DNA of 14,410 bases from Pyrobaculum sp. (GTDB taxonomy: Archaea; Thermoproteota; Thermoprotei; Thermoproteales; Thermoproteaceae). Under the pieces are notes generated by a model. That model was not told the DNA's origin, did no database searches, and worked only from the letters and a program-made list of their open reading frames with translations. The position numbers were made by a program, and so were the translations under genes. Of this stretch, positions 7,298 through 13,209 are shown in pieces. The stretch spans positions 1 through 14,410 of the forward strand of contig JAEMPK010000013.1 of NCBI GenBank assembly GCA_022759345.1. Direction: 5' to 3'. Numbering within the stretch: position 1 is the first letter of the stretch; every line of letters starts with the position of its first letter.

Positions 7298-8749
7298 ATG
7301 TATACTCCGGAGAGGATAAGACGCGTTTTCATAGTCTCCATGGAGATGGCGGGGTTGGTGAAGGTGGGCGGCCTCGGCGAGGCGGTGCGGCAGTACGCCG
7401 TGGGGCTCGCCAGGAGGGGATACGACGTGACCGTCTTGATGCCGAGCCACGGGCGGCATCTGGACCCCAGCCGCGGCTTTGATCTCTACCCACTCGACTT
7501 CAGGGCGTGTGGGGAGAGGAGGGGTCTCGACGGGAGGGCCTACCCATACTGCCTAGGCGCCGAGACGACCTTCGTGGAGGGGGTTAAGGTGGTGATGTTT
7601 AAGGGTCTCGACTACGCCACGGGCCATGTCTTCGACAGGTGGGGGGTTTATGAATACGCCGAGGAGAAGGCCTCGCTGTTGGCGAGGGCCGCGGTGGCGT
7701 TTGCCGAGCGGTTCGGACTGCCGGACCTCGTCCACGTAAACGACTGGCACACTGTGCTGGCCGGCGTGGCTTTGAAGGATCTGGCGGAGAGGAGAGGGGT
7801 GGCGCTTCCGCTACTCTTCACCATACACCTCTCTTGGGACTACCGCTTTCCTTGGCACTACGCCGAGTGGGCCGGGCTTTCCAACAGAGAGCATTTGGTG
7901 TGGAGGGTGTGTTGTCACCGCCGTGAGCGTTACGACGCCGTGTGGGACGAGGGATGGGGAAGCGTGGAGCGGTTCGGCGTCGTGGAGGCCGACGCCGTCT
8001 CGACGGTGAGCTACGGCTACCTCGAAGAGCTTGTGCAGAAGTACGGCGGGTGGATAAGGGAGAAGAGCTGTGTGGTTTACAACTCCACCGACTGGTCGCT
8101 TGAGGACGTTAAAGGCGTGTCTGAGGGCGACGTCTGGCGGCTTGTGGAGGAAGTGGAGCGGATGGGCGTGGTGGGGGGACTTGACAGACGCGGCGTCCTC
8201 TTCCTGGCGGTGGGCCGCCTCACGTCGCAGAAGGGGCTTGACCTGGCTGTGAGGGCTCTGGACTACGCGCCGGACGCCCGGCTGTTGATATTGGGCATAC
8301 CGGCAGGAGACTGGGGCTACGAGGAGTATTTAAAGAAGCTCGTCTGGGAGAGGAGAGGCAGGTCTGCTCTCTCCACAGCCAGACTGCCGCAGCGGCTCTA
8401 CAAAGCTCTACACTACGTCGCCAAGGCCCTCGTCATGCCCTCTAGATGGGAGCCGTTCGGAATCTCAGCCATAGAGGCCATGGCCCTCGGCACGCCTGTC
8501 ATCGCGACTAAAGTCGGCGGCCTGCCCGAAATCGTCGGGAGGTACGGCATCTTGGTAGAGCCGGAGGACGTGGAAGGGCTGGGCAAGGCGATGGAGGCTG
8601 TGGCGTCTGGGCGCTACAAACCGCCGCCGCGGGAATACATAGTCAAGTACGTCGACAGCAAATTTAGACTTACTCACACAGTAGAGATGCTTGAAAAATG
8701 CTATGAAAAAGCTAGACAATTTGCCTACTTCAGAGGTTTAAGCGGCTAG
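7298..8749 (+). CDS. glgA: Glycogen (starch) synthase, GT5 family
   Basis: Transfers glucose from a nucleotide sugar to the non-reducing end of an alpha-1,4-glucan. The 483-residue protein has a two-Rossmann-fold GT-B layout. The N-terminal nucleotide-sugar motif is KVGGLG (22-27). HVNDWHT and TIHLSWDYRFPWHY lie mid N-domain, GRLTSQKGLDLA opens the C-domain, and SRWEPFGISAIEAM carries the E-x7-E pair (Glu385, Glu393). TPVIATKVGGLPEIV follows. Whether the donor is ADP- or UDP-glucose cannot be read from sequence. The ATG at 7298 lies 29 nt after the GH57 stop. I see no Shine-Dalgarno sequence and only a weak TATA-like TTTTCTA about 25 nt upstream, so cotranscription with GH57 is likely. The adjoining nucleotidyltransferase could provide the donor. 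Confidence 0.9.
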   Translation: MYTPERIRRVFIVSMEMAGLVKVGGLGEAVRQYAVGLARRGYDVTVLMPSHGRHLDPSRGFDLYPLDFRACGERRGLDGRAYPYCLGAETTFVEGVKVVMFKGLDYATGHVFDRWGVYEYAEEKASLLARAAVAFAERFGLPDLVHVNDWHTVLAGVALKDLAERRGVALPLLFTIHLSWDYRFPWHYAEWAGLSNREHLVWRVCCHRRERYDAVWDEGWGSVERFGVVEADAVSTVSYGYLEELVQKYGGWIREKSCVVYNSTDWSLEDVKGVSEGDVWRLVEEVERMGVVGGLDRRGVLFLAVGRLTSQKGLDLAVRALDYAPDARLLILGIPAGDWGYEEYLKKLVWERRGRSALSTARLPQRLYKALHYVAKALVMPSRWEPFGISAIEAMALGTPVIATKVGGLPEIVGRYGILVEPEDVEGLGKAMEAVASGRYKPPPREYIVKYVDSKFRLTHTVEMLEKCYEKARQFAYFRGLSG

Positions 8750-8757
8750 TTCGTAAA

Positions 8758-8768
8758 TTTTTAATATA
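8758..8768 (+). promoter_or_regulatory. TATA box for the nucleotidyltransferase gene
   Basis: TTTTTAATATA, centred about 22 nt upstream of the ATG at 8785, in the 35-nt gap after glgA. It marks a separate leaderless transcript. The T-run could also terminate the upstream transcript. Confidence 0.65.
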
Positions 8769-8784
8769 GGAGCCATAATTATTC

Positions 8785-10008
8785 ATGGTTAGGACTGCTG
8801 TTATTCCAGTCGGCGGCGAGGCGGTGCGGCTACGCCCCCTCACTGTCGAGACCTCCAAGGCCATGGTCCGCTTCCTCAACAGGCCACTTGTCGAGCTTTC
8901 AATCTTTCACCTAGCTCAGCAGGGAATTGAGGAGTTTTACTTCGGAGTAAGGGGGTACTATAACTATCGCGATATATACGACTACTTCCGTGAGGGGAAC
9001 TGGTTTTCTGCGAAATACGGAAGAAAAGTACGCATTAGGTACATCCCCAGAGTTGAGACACGCGGCAACGCCGAGGCCGTCCTCGTCGCTCTCGAGTACT
9101 ACGACATAAAAGAGCCTGTGTTAGTCATACAAGGAGATAATGTGTTTAAACTTGACGTCCAGGATATGTACAACTTTCACCGTTCTAAAAAAGCCTTTAT
9201 TACAATAGCATTAAAGGAGGAGGCTGGGGACTTAAGCGAATTCGGCGTAGCCGCCGTCGATGAGAATATGCGGATTTTAAAATTTGTGGAAAAGCCTAAA
9301 AGAAGAGAAGAGGCCCCCAGTAACTTGGTCAACACCGGGCTTTATTTATTGTCTGAAGACTTCCGCGGCTTCTTCAAAGGCGAGATAGGTCAAAAACTAT
9401 ATTCAGAGGGTCGGCTTGACTTTGGAGGAGACGTTATACCAGCCTCGATCGAGAGCGGGCTCCCAGTGTATGGATACCTGGCGAAGGGCTACTGGTTCGA
9501 CGTAGGATCTCCTCAGCGTTACTTAAAAGCTGTCTACTACCTCTTGAGGCATTTAACGCCCTATGAGCTGGAGGCGGAGGAGATAGCGCCGGCGGTTTAC
9601 GCACAAGGCACAAGCGAACAGTCTAGGGCACTTAAGGCGAAGATTAGCGACGACATAAAAACTGGGGCGATAAAAGCCGAGGGTCCTGTGCTGATAGGCA
9701 GACATGTTCAGATAGGCGCGGCGACCTATATAAGAAACTCTGTCATTGACAACTACGTGGTGGTGGGGGAGTCATGCGTTGTGGAGGACTCCGTGATTAT
9801 GGACCGCTCATATATTGGCAAAGGCGCCGTGGTGAGGCGCTCCATCGTAGGCCGCCACGCGTACATCGGCGAGGGCGCCGTGGTGGAGGACTCCGTAATC
9901 GCAGACAACGTCACAATCGGCGAAGGAGCCGTCCTCAGGGGAGTTCGGGTGTGGCCGCACAAAACCGTGGAAAGAGGCGTGAAATTAGAGGGCTTCTCAG
10001 TTGTTTAA
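8785..10008 (+). CDS. Sugar-phosphate nucleotidyltransferase with left-handed beta-helix domain
   Basis: Joins an NTP and a sugar-1-phosphate to give an NDP-sugar; glucose-1-phosphate or mannose-1-phosphate are the usual substrates of 400-residue archaeal members. The Rossmann-like domain covers about 1-250. The NTP loop reads VGGEAVRLRPLT (9-20) instead of the usual GGxGTRLxPLT, and SKAM replaces PKPM. Also seen are RGNAEAV (93-99) for the RGTA motif, QGDNVF with metal-binding Asp118, VEKPK with Lys170, and YWFDVGSP with Asp239. From about 300 on, hexapeptide repeats such as IGKGAV, IGEGAV and VVEDSVI form the beta-helix. Base composition of the first half is unlike its neighbours: my count gives 71 G+C in 180 nt at 9121-9300, against 39 in 60 nt at 6421-6480 in GH57. 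It sits beside glgA, so NDP-glucose supply is a reasonable guess but unproven. Confidence 0.85.
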   Translation: MVRTAVIPVGGEAVRLRPLTVETSKAMVRFLNRPLVELSIFHLAQQGIEEFYFGVRGYYNYRDIYDYFREGNWFSAKYGRKVRIRYIPRVETRGNAEAVLVALEYYDIKEPVLVIQGDNVFKLDVQDMYNFHRSKKAFITIALKEEAGDLSEFGVAAVDENMRILKFVEKPKRREEAPSNLVNTGLYLLSEDFRGFFKGEIGQKLYSEGRLDFGGDVIPASIESGLPVYGYLAKGYWFDVGSPQRYLKAVYYLLRHLTPYELEAEEIAPAVYAQGTSEQSRALKAKISDDIKTGAIKAEGPVLIGRHVQIGAATYIRNSVIDNYVVVGESCVVEDSVIMDRSYIGKGAVVRRSIVGRHAYIGEGAVVEDSVIADNVTIGEGAVLRGVRVWPHKTVERGVKLEGFSVV

Positions 10009-10793
10009 CACCGTAGATACCGCAAAACCGAAAGCACGATGAAGACCGCCTCCTCCGTCCGGATGCTCTCCACTCCCTGATTAGGCACAAAGTTTATCAA
10101 CTCGCCAGGCGGCTCGAGCCCCGCCTCTCTATATATCTCGTACAAGCCTTTCCGCGGTCCACCGAACACCACCAGGGTTCTTTTTCCAACCTTGGGCTTG
10201 ACCTCGCATATGGACCTCCCCTCCTTTCCAGTCAAGATAACAGAGTCGAAACCTTTAGTCAGCTCCTCGAGAGGTCTCACCTCTACTCTGAAGCCCCAGT
10301 AGTTAGGCGGCGGGCCCCTATACACAGACGCCCTGTAGGTGTCGGGTCTGCCCGCCGGCGCCTCTATCTTGACCATGAGACGCGTGCCTACGGGATACGG
10401 CTTAGGCACCTTTGCATATTTCCCCGCCCCTATGTACACCAACGAGTAATACCCATCCCATCGCTCTACCACCCCCTCGCGCACTTCGCCGATGGCAGGC
10501 TCCGGCGGCACTATGTGACTTGGAATCTTAAGCGGTGGAAGAAGGCCGGCTAGTCTAAGCCGCCTGTCCAGCTTAAACACCTTTTTCCTGAGGTAGGGAG
10601 GCGTGACGAGGTACTCCAACACAGTCTTGGTGAGGTCTATCTCCTCTCTGAGGGGGGTGCCGTAGTGGTATATCACCACGGTTTCGGTCAAAAAGATCGC
10701 CGCGGCCCGTGCTAAGTAGCCGAGTTTTCGTATCTTACTAGCTTCGTCAGGCGCCTCTGAAAGAAAATCGTGGGGTATTGCTATCGAAAACAC
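10005..10793 (-). CDS. SPOUT-class RNA methyltransferase (COG2106 / SPOUT1 family)
   Basis: Archaeal relative of human SPOUT1 (C9orf114), a SAM-dependent methyltransferase with a trefoil knot. The 262-residue protein starts MFSIAIPHDFLSEAP, typical of the family, and has AAAIFLTETVVIY (30-42) and VLEYLVTPPYLRKKVF (58-73). An OB-like insertion (about 103-160) interrupts the fold. The C-terminal knot has VVFGGPRKGLYEI (208-220) and NFVPNQGVESIRTEEA (234-249), which bind SAM. The start is GTG (10793-10791), directly abutting the TAA of the upstream 43-aa gene, so translational coupling is likely. Its TAA overlaps the TAA of the convergent nucleotidyltransferase gene within TTAA at 10005-10008. 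Target RNA and position are unknown. Confidence 0.85.
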   Translation of the reverse strand: MFSIAIPHDFLSEAPDEASKIRKLGYLARAAAIFLTETVVIYHYGTPLREEIDLTKTVLEYLVTPPYLRKKVFKLDRRLRLAGLLPPLKIPSHIVPPEPAIGEVREGVVERWDGYYSLVYIGAGKYAKVPKPYPVGTRLMVKIEAPAGRPDTYRASVYRGPPPNYWGFRVEVRPLEELTKGFDSVILTGKEGRSICEVKPKVGKRTLVVFGGPRKGLYEIYREAGLEPPGELINFVPNQGVESIRTEEAVFIVLSVLRYLRC

Positions 10794-10925
10794 TTATTTC
10801 TTCTTTTTCTGCTTCTCAGTCTCTTTCTTCTCCTCTTTTCCCTTTTCCTCCTCAGCCTCCAGACCGAGCTTCTTAGCCTCTTCCTCAGTGGTCATGAACA
10901 GAGACGTCCTCTGCCGGCCGCCCAT
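10794..10925 (-). CDS. 43-aa Lys/Glu-rich small protein upstream of the SPOUT methyltransferase
   Basis: ATG at 10925-10923, TAA at 10796-10794. The protein begins MGGRQRTSLFMTTEEEAKKL and ends in a highly charged tail closing QKKKK; it has no Cys and no membrane segment. A well-placed TATA box (10944-10955) lies about 24 nt upstream, and the stop abuts the GTG of the methyltransferase with no gap. Both suggest a real gene at the head of a leaderless two-gene message. I recognise no family. A charged disordered protein that binds RNA or its neighbour's product would fit, but that is speculation. It overlaps the 3' end of the 66-aa frame by 41 nt. Confidence 0.6.
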   Translation of the reverse strand: MGGRQRTSLFMTTEEEAKKLGLEAEEEKGKEEKKETEKQKKKK

Positions 10926-11085
10926 GGCTCAACGAATTCTTCTGTATAAAAAGATAACTAGGCTTTTCACTCTCTCCCACAACTTCATACACATCGGCGT
11001 ATTTCATGAACCTACTTAGATGCCTCCTGGTGCAGTTAATCCTTCCCTCCCTGAGATCAATTATCGGTTTTTCGCCCGTCAACAC
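10885..11085 (-). CDS. 66-aa hypothetical protein
   Basis: GTG start at 11085-11083, stop at 10887-10885. The first ~48 residues look like a small folded domain, with PIIDLREGRINCTRRHLSRF and ADVYEVVGESEKPSYLFIQ. The last ~17 residues (from about NSLSHG) are read through the promoter and start of the 43-aa gene and look unstructured. A TATA-like ACTTAAAGAG at 11101-11110 lies about 20 nt upstream, so a leaderless message is plausible. I recognise no family. The TTG at 11082 is an alternative start. Confidence 0.55.
   Translation of the reverse strand: MLTGEKPIIDLREGRINCTRRHLSRFMKYADVYEVVGESEKPSYLFIQKNSLSHGRPAEDVSVHDH
10944..10955 (-). promoter_or_regulatory. TATA box for the 43-aa gene and SPOUT methyltransferase
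   Basis: The minus strand reads ATCTTTTTATAC, centred about 24 nt upstream of the ATG at 10925. It lies inside the 3' part of the 66-aa frame. Confidence 0.6.
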
Positions 11086-11100
11086 CTAAACGTTGCAAGT

Positions 11101-11110
11101 CTCTTTAAGT
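11101..11110 (-). promoter_or_regulatory. TATA-like element for the 66-aa gene
   Basis: The minus strand reads ACTTAAAGAG, centred about 20 nt upstream of the GTG at 11085. It overlaps the end of the broken frame at 11105-11323. Confidence 0.45.
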
Positions 11111-11323
11111 ACTCCTATCTGCCGCCGGCGCCTTTACGCCTGCAGGCGCGTAGCCCTCCATGAACGTCTGGGTTGGGGCGTTTTCCGCGACGCGTCTCAG
11201 AAGGTCTCTGAACGTCTGCGCGTGTCACACGTAGCCGCTACTGTAGAAAAGCCTATCGCATAGACGGATAACCACGTAAAGGACGGCGAAACAAGAACCC
11301 CCACGCCAAGCGGGTCCTCCGCG
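11105..11323 (-). pseudogene. Possible gene remnant downstream of secY, frame broken by TGA
   Basis: This 219-nt stretch has no intact gene. One minus-strand frame looks coding on both sides of a TGA at 11227-11225. Before it the frame reads VLYVVIRLCDRLFYSSGYV; after it HAQTFRDLLRRVAENAPTQT, continuing to a TAA at 11107-11105 through FMEGYAPAGVKAPAADRST. After the TGA there is no start codon until an internal ATG, and Crenarchaeota are not known to use selenocysteine, so this is more likely a decayed gene than a functional readthrough. Product unknown. The stretch also holds a perfect 12-nt palindrome CGCCTGCAGGCG (11137-11148), an imperfect palindrome around the TGA (11221-11231) and a 10-nt direct repeat TGAACGTCTG (11161 and 11209). 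Confidence 0.4.
11242..11258 (-). repeat. Second copy of the 17-nt sequence at 7263-7279
   Basis: The reverse complement of this segment is identical to 7263-7279. It lies within the coding-like remnant downstream of secY, where it encodes the DRLFY part. Confidence 0.6.
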
Positions 11324-12703
11324 TTACTGGCCGAGCAACTGCTTCAAGCCTGGGTACATCTCCATCATCTGTTCACGCATGACCAAGGCGTAGTACTGCA
11401 ACGCGATTTCTATCAACAGTATAAGGCCTGCTCCGCCGCCCCATACGCCGAGTATATTGCCCAGCGCGGCGAAGGAGCCGGCTAAGAACCCGCTTATTAT
11501 CGTCAAGGCGTTGATAGGCCTTTCAAGAATCTTGGCAAGTATCTTCTCGCTTTGTCTAAAGCCCGGGACGTGGAGTTGTGATTGCGTAAATTGCCTCGCT
11601 TGGTCCTCGGCGCTTAAGCCAGCCAACTGGACCCAGACCCACGCAAAAGCTATGGCCAAAGCTACGTACACTAGGTAGTGCAGAATCAACGCCGGCACGT
11701 TGAAGAAAAATCTATGCGGTAGGAAGATCACCTGAACGACTTCTCTGACGACGGGGTTCCCTGCGAAGGGCAGGAGTAGCTGGCCGACAAGCAAAAGGGA
11801 GTAGGTGGTGAATATAATCGGTAGCACTGAGACGTAGACGAATCTAAGCGGAATAGTGAACTTTATCCCTCTGTATTGACCAGCCGTAACCGGTATGTTC
11901 ACTTTCATCATCTCCAGGTAAAGTATAATAAAGGCTAATACCAAAGTAGATAAGAGTCCAACGAAATCTGGGAGATATGTGACAGTTGTCTGGCCTTTAG
12001 GTACTATGGGCCGATTCACCAGATCCACAAGCGCCGTGGCGTCTCCCCTTGTGAAAAGATCGTACAAAGCCGCTCCAAGAGCCGGCAAGAGCCCGACGAC
12101 ATGCGGCGAGTCGTTGTTATCTATGACGATGTCCCAAGAGAACAGGCTGAGAAATATCTGGCGCGAGATGCCTAGGAAGATTATTAGACTTATGGCACTG
12201 CCGATGCCCCAGCCCTTAGACATCAAGTCGTCTAGTAGCATTATGATCACTGTAGCTATCAACAACTGAACAACTATCAAAACTCCGCCGAGCGGCGTAA
12301 CTTGACCGAACTGACCCCCCAGCACATAGGCCACGGCCTCCAGTGCGGCAATTCCCAAGGCCGTCCACTTTAGCAACAGGGTAAACTTAAGACGGTCTTC
12401 TCGCTTGTTGAGATCTAGGTTCATTAGGCCAGAGAAGGCGAAGACCTCTAGGAGTATGCCCGCGATGACGATGGGGCCGATGCCGAGGTGCGCCAAAGTG
12501 CCGTAGGCGGTGCCGAAGATTATTGACAAGAGTTGCTGAGCTTGTTGAGCGCCTTGCTGTTGTGTATGTGCCGCGCCGTAGAGCGGCGTAATCGTCATTA
12601 ATATATAGACGGCAGCCACAACGGCAGTCCAGAAAAGTCTCCTGGAGAGAGGTATTTTACGTGGAGGTCTCGATACGGTGGGTATGAAGGTTAAGAAATC
12701 CAT
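11324..12703 (-). CDS. secY: Preprotein translocase subunit SecY (Sec61 alpha)
   Basis: Pore-forming subunit of the membrane protein-conducting channel. The 459 residues have the expected ten hydrophobic segments, beginning near 23-42 (TAVVAAVYILMTITPL). A plug region around 55-75 leads into LAHLGIGPIVIAGILLE (70-86), and GWGIGSAISLIIF (164-176) is a SecY signature. The cytoplasmic loops bind the ribosome: the TM6-7 loop carries PVTAGQYRGIKFTIPLRFV (271-289) and the TM8-9 loop VPGFRQSEKILAKILERPIN (379-398). Its ATG overlaps the last base of the rpl15 stop (TAATG at 12705-12701), so the two are translationally coupled. No adenylate kinase gene follows; the stretch downstream holds only a broken frame. 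Confidence 0.97.
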   Translation of the reverse strand: MDFLTFIPTVSRPPRKIPLSRRLFWTAVVAAVYILMTITPLYGAAHTQQQGAQQAQQLLSIIFGTAYGTLAHLGIGPIVIAGILLEVFAFSGLMNLDLNKREDRLKFTLLLKWTALGIAALEAVAYVLGGQFGQVTPLGGVLIVVQLLIATVIIMLLDDLMSKGWGIGSAISLIIFLGISRQIFLSLFSWDIVIDNNDSPHVVGLLPALGAALYDLFTRGDATALVDLVNRPIVPKGQTTVTYLPDFVGLLSTLVLAFIILYLEMMKVNIPVTAGQYRGIKFTIPLRFVYVSVLPIIFTTYSLLLVGQLLLPFAGNPVVREVVQVIFLPHRFFFNVPALILHYLVYVALAIAFAWVWVQLAGLSAEDQARQFTQSQLHVPGFRQSEKILAKILERPINALTIISGFLAGSFAALGNILGVWGGGAGLILLIEIALQYYALVMREQMMEMYPGLKQLLGQ

Positions 12704-13173
12704 TACCTATGAACTGTAGACACAATTCTCACCTCGCCGCCTGCCTTTTCAATCTTCTCTACGGCAAGTCGGCTGGCAACTGGGGTGTAGACCACCATGG
12801 GTAGATCCACCTTGCCTCCTCCCAGTAGCTTGTTGTAACCCAGCTCTAGTAGGTTAATCACATATTTGCCTCCCTCCTCCTTAACTTTGCCTTCTCTCTT
12901 TAGCTCTTTGATTATTTCACTAAGTCTACCCACGTTGATAGGTCTCCACTCGATGGAGATGGTCTCGGGCTGTTTAAAGCCGTGTTTGCCGTAGAAGGGC
13001 CAGCCCGTGCCGCTTTCGCCGTACTTCATGACAAGAGACCACTTATGTTTATGGAAACCCACCATACCCATGCCGCCGGAGCCTCCGCTTTTTCTGTGTT
13101 GCCCTACTCTACCCCATCCGTGTGTTCTGCTTCCGCGTCTATACTTTACATACGGTTTAAAACGACGAACCAT
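12703..13173 (-). CDS. rpl15: 50S ribosomal protein uL15
   Basis: Large-subunit protein, archaeal/eukaryotic type (L27a/L15e-like), 156 residues. The N-terminus is basic and Gly-rich, as needed to thread into 23S rRNA: RRGSRTHGWGRVGQHRKSGG and GMGMVGFHKHKWS. The C-terminal globular part includes NLLELGYNKLLGGGKVDLP. The ATG at 13173 is backed by an A/T-rich promoter about 29 nt upstream. In most archaea rpl15 closes the spc ribosomal operon after rps5 and rpl30. Here the upstream neighbour is a sugar kinase, so rpl15-secY stands as an independent unit. Confidence 0.97.
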   Translation of the reverse strand: MVRRFKPYVKYRRGSRTHGWGRVGQHRKSGGSGGMGMVGFHKHKWSLVMKYGESGTGWPFYGKHGFKQPETISIEWRPINVGRLSEIIKELKREGKVKEEGGKYVINLLELGYNKLLGGGKVDLPMVVYTPVASRLAVEKIEKAGGEVRIVSTVHR

Positions 13174-13195
13174 ACTAAGCCCCCCGCTTTAGGCC

Positions 13196-13209
13196 TAATT
13201 TAAATTTTT
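13196..13209 (-). promoter_or_regulatory. TATA region for rpl15-secY
   Basis: The minus strand reads AAAAATTTAAATTA, centred about 29 nt upstream of the rpl15 ATG. It directly follows the stop of the ROK kinase gene (13212-13210). Confidence 0.65.

Noticed and set aside
7374..8830. 17-nt match CGGCGAGGCGGTGCGGC in glgA (about 7375) and the nucleotidyltransferase (about 8815)
   Set aside because: Both encode GEAVR within nucleotide-sugar loops using the GC-rich codons favoured here, so chance plus codon bias explains it.
10036..10080. Possible C/D box RNA on plus (ACGATGA ... CTGA) opposite the end of the SPOUT gene
   Set aside because: D' and C' are poor, no TATA element is placed upstream, and the opposite strand encodes the conserved methyltransferase motif NQGVESIRTEEA.
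11137..11148. Perfect palindrome CGCCTGCAGGCG as a terminator hairpin
   Set aside because: There is no loop and no T-run follows on either strand, so it does not look like a terminator.
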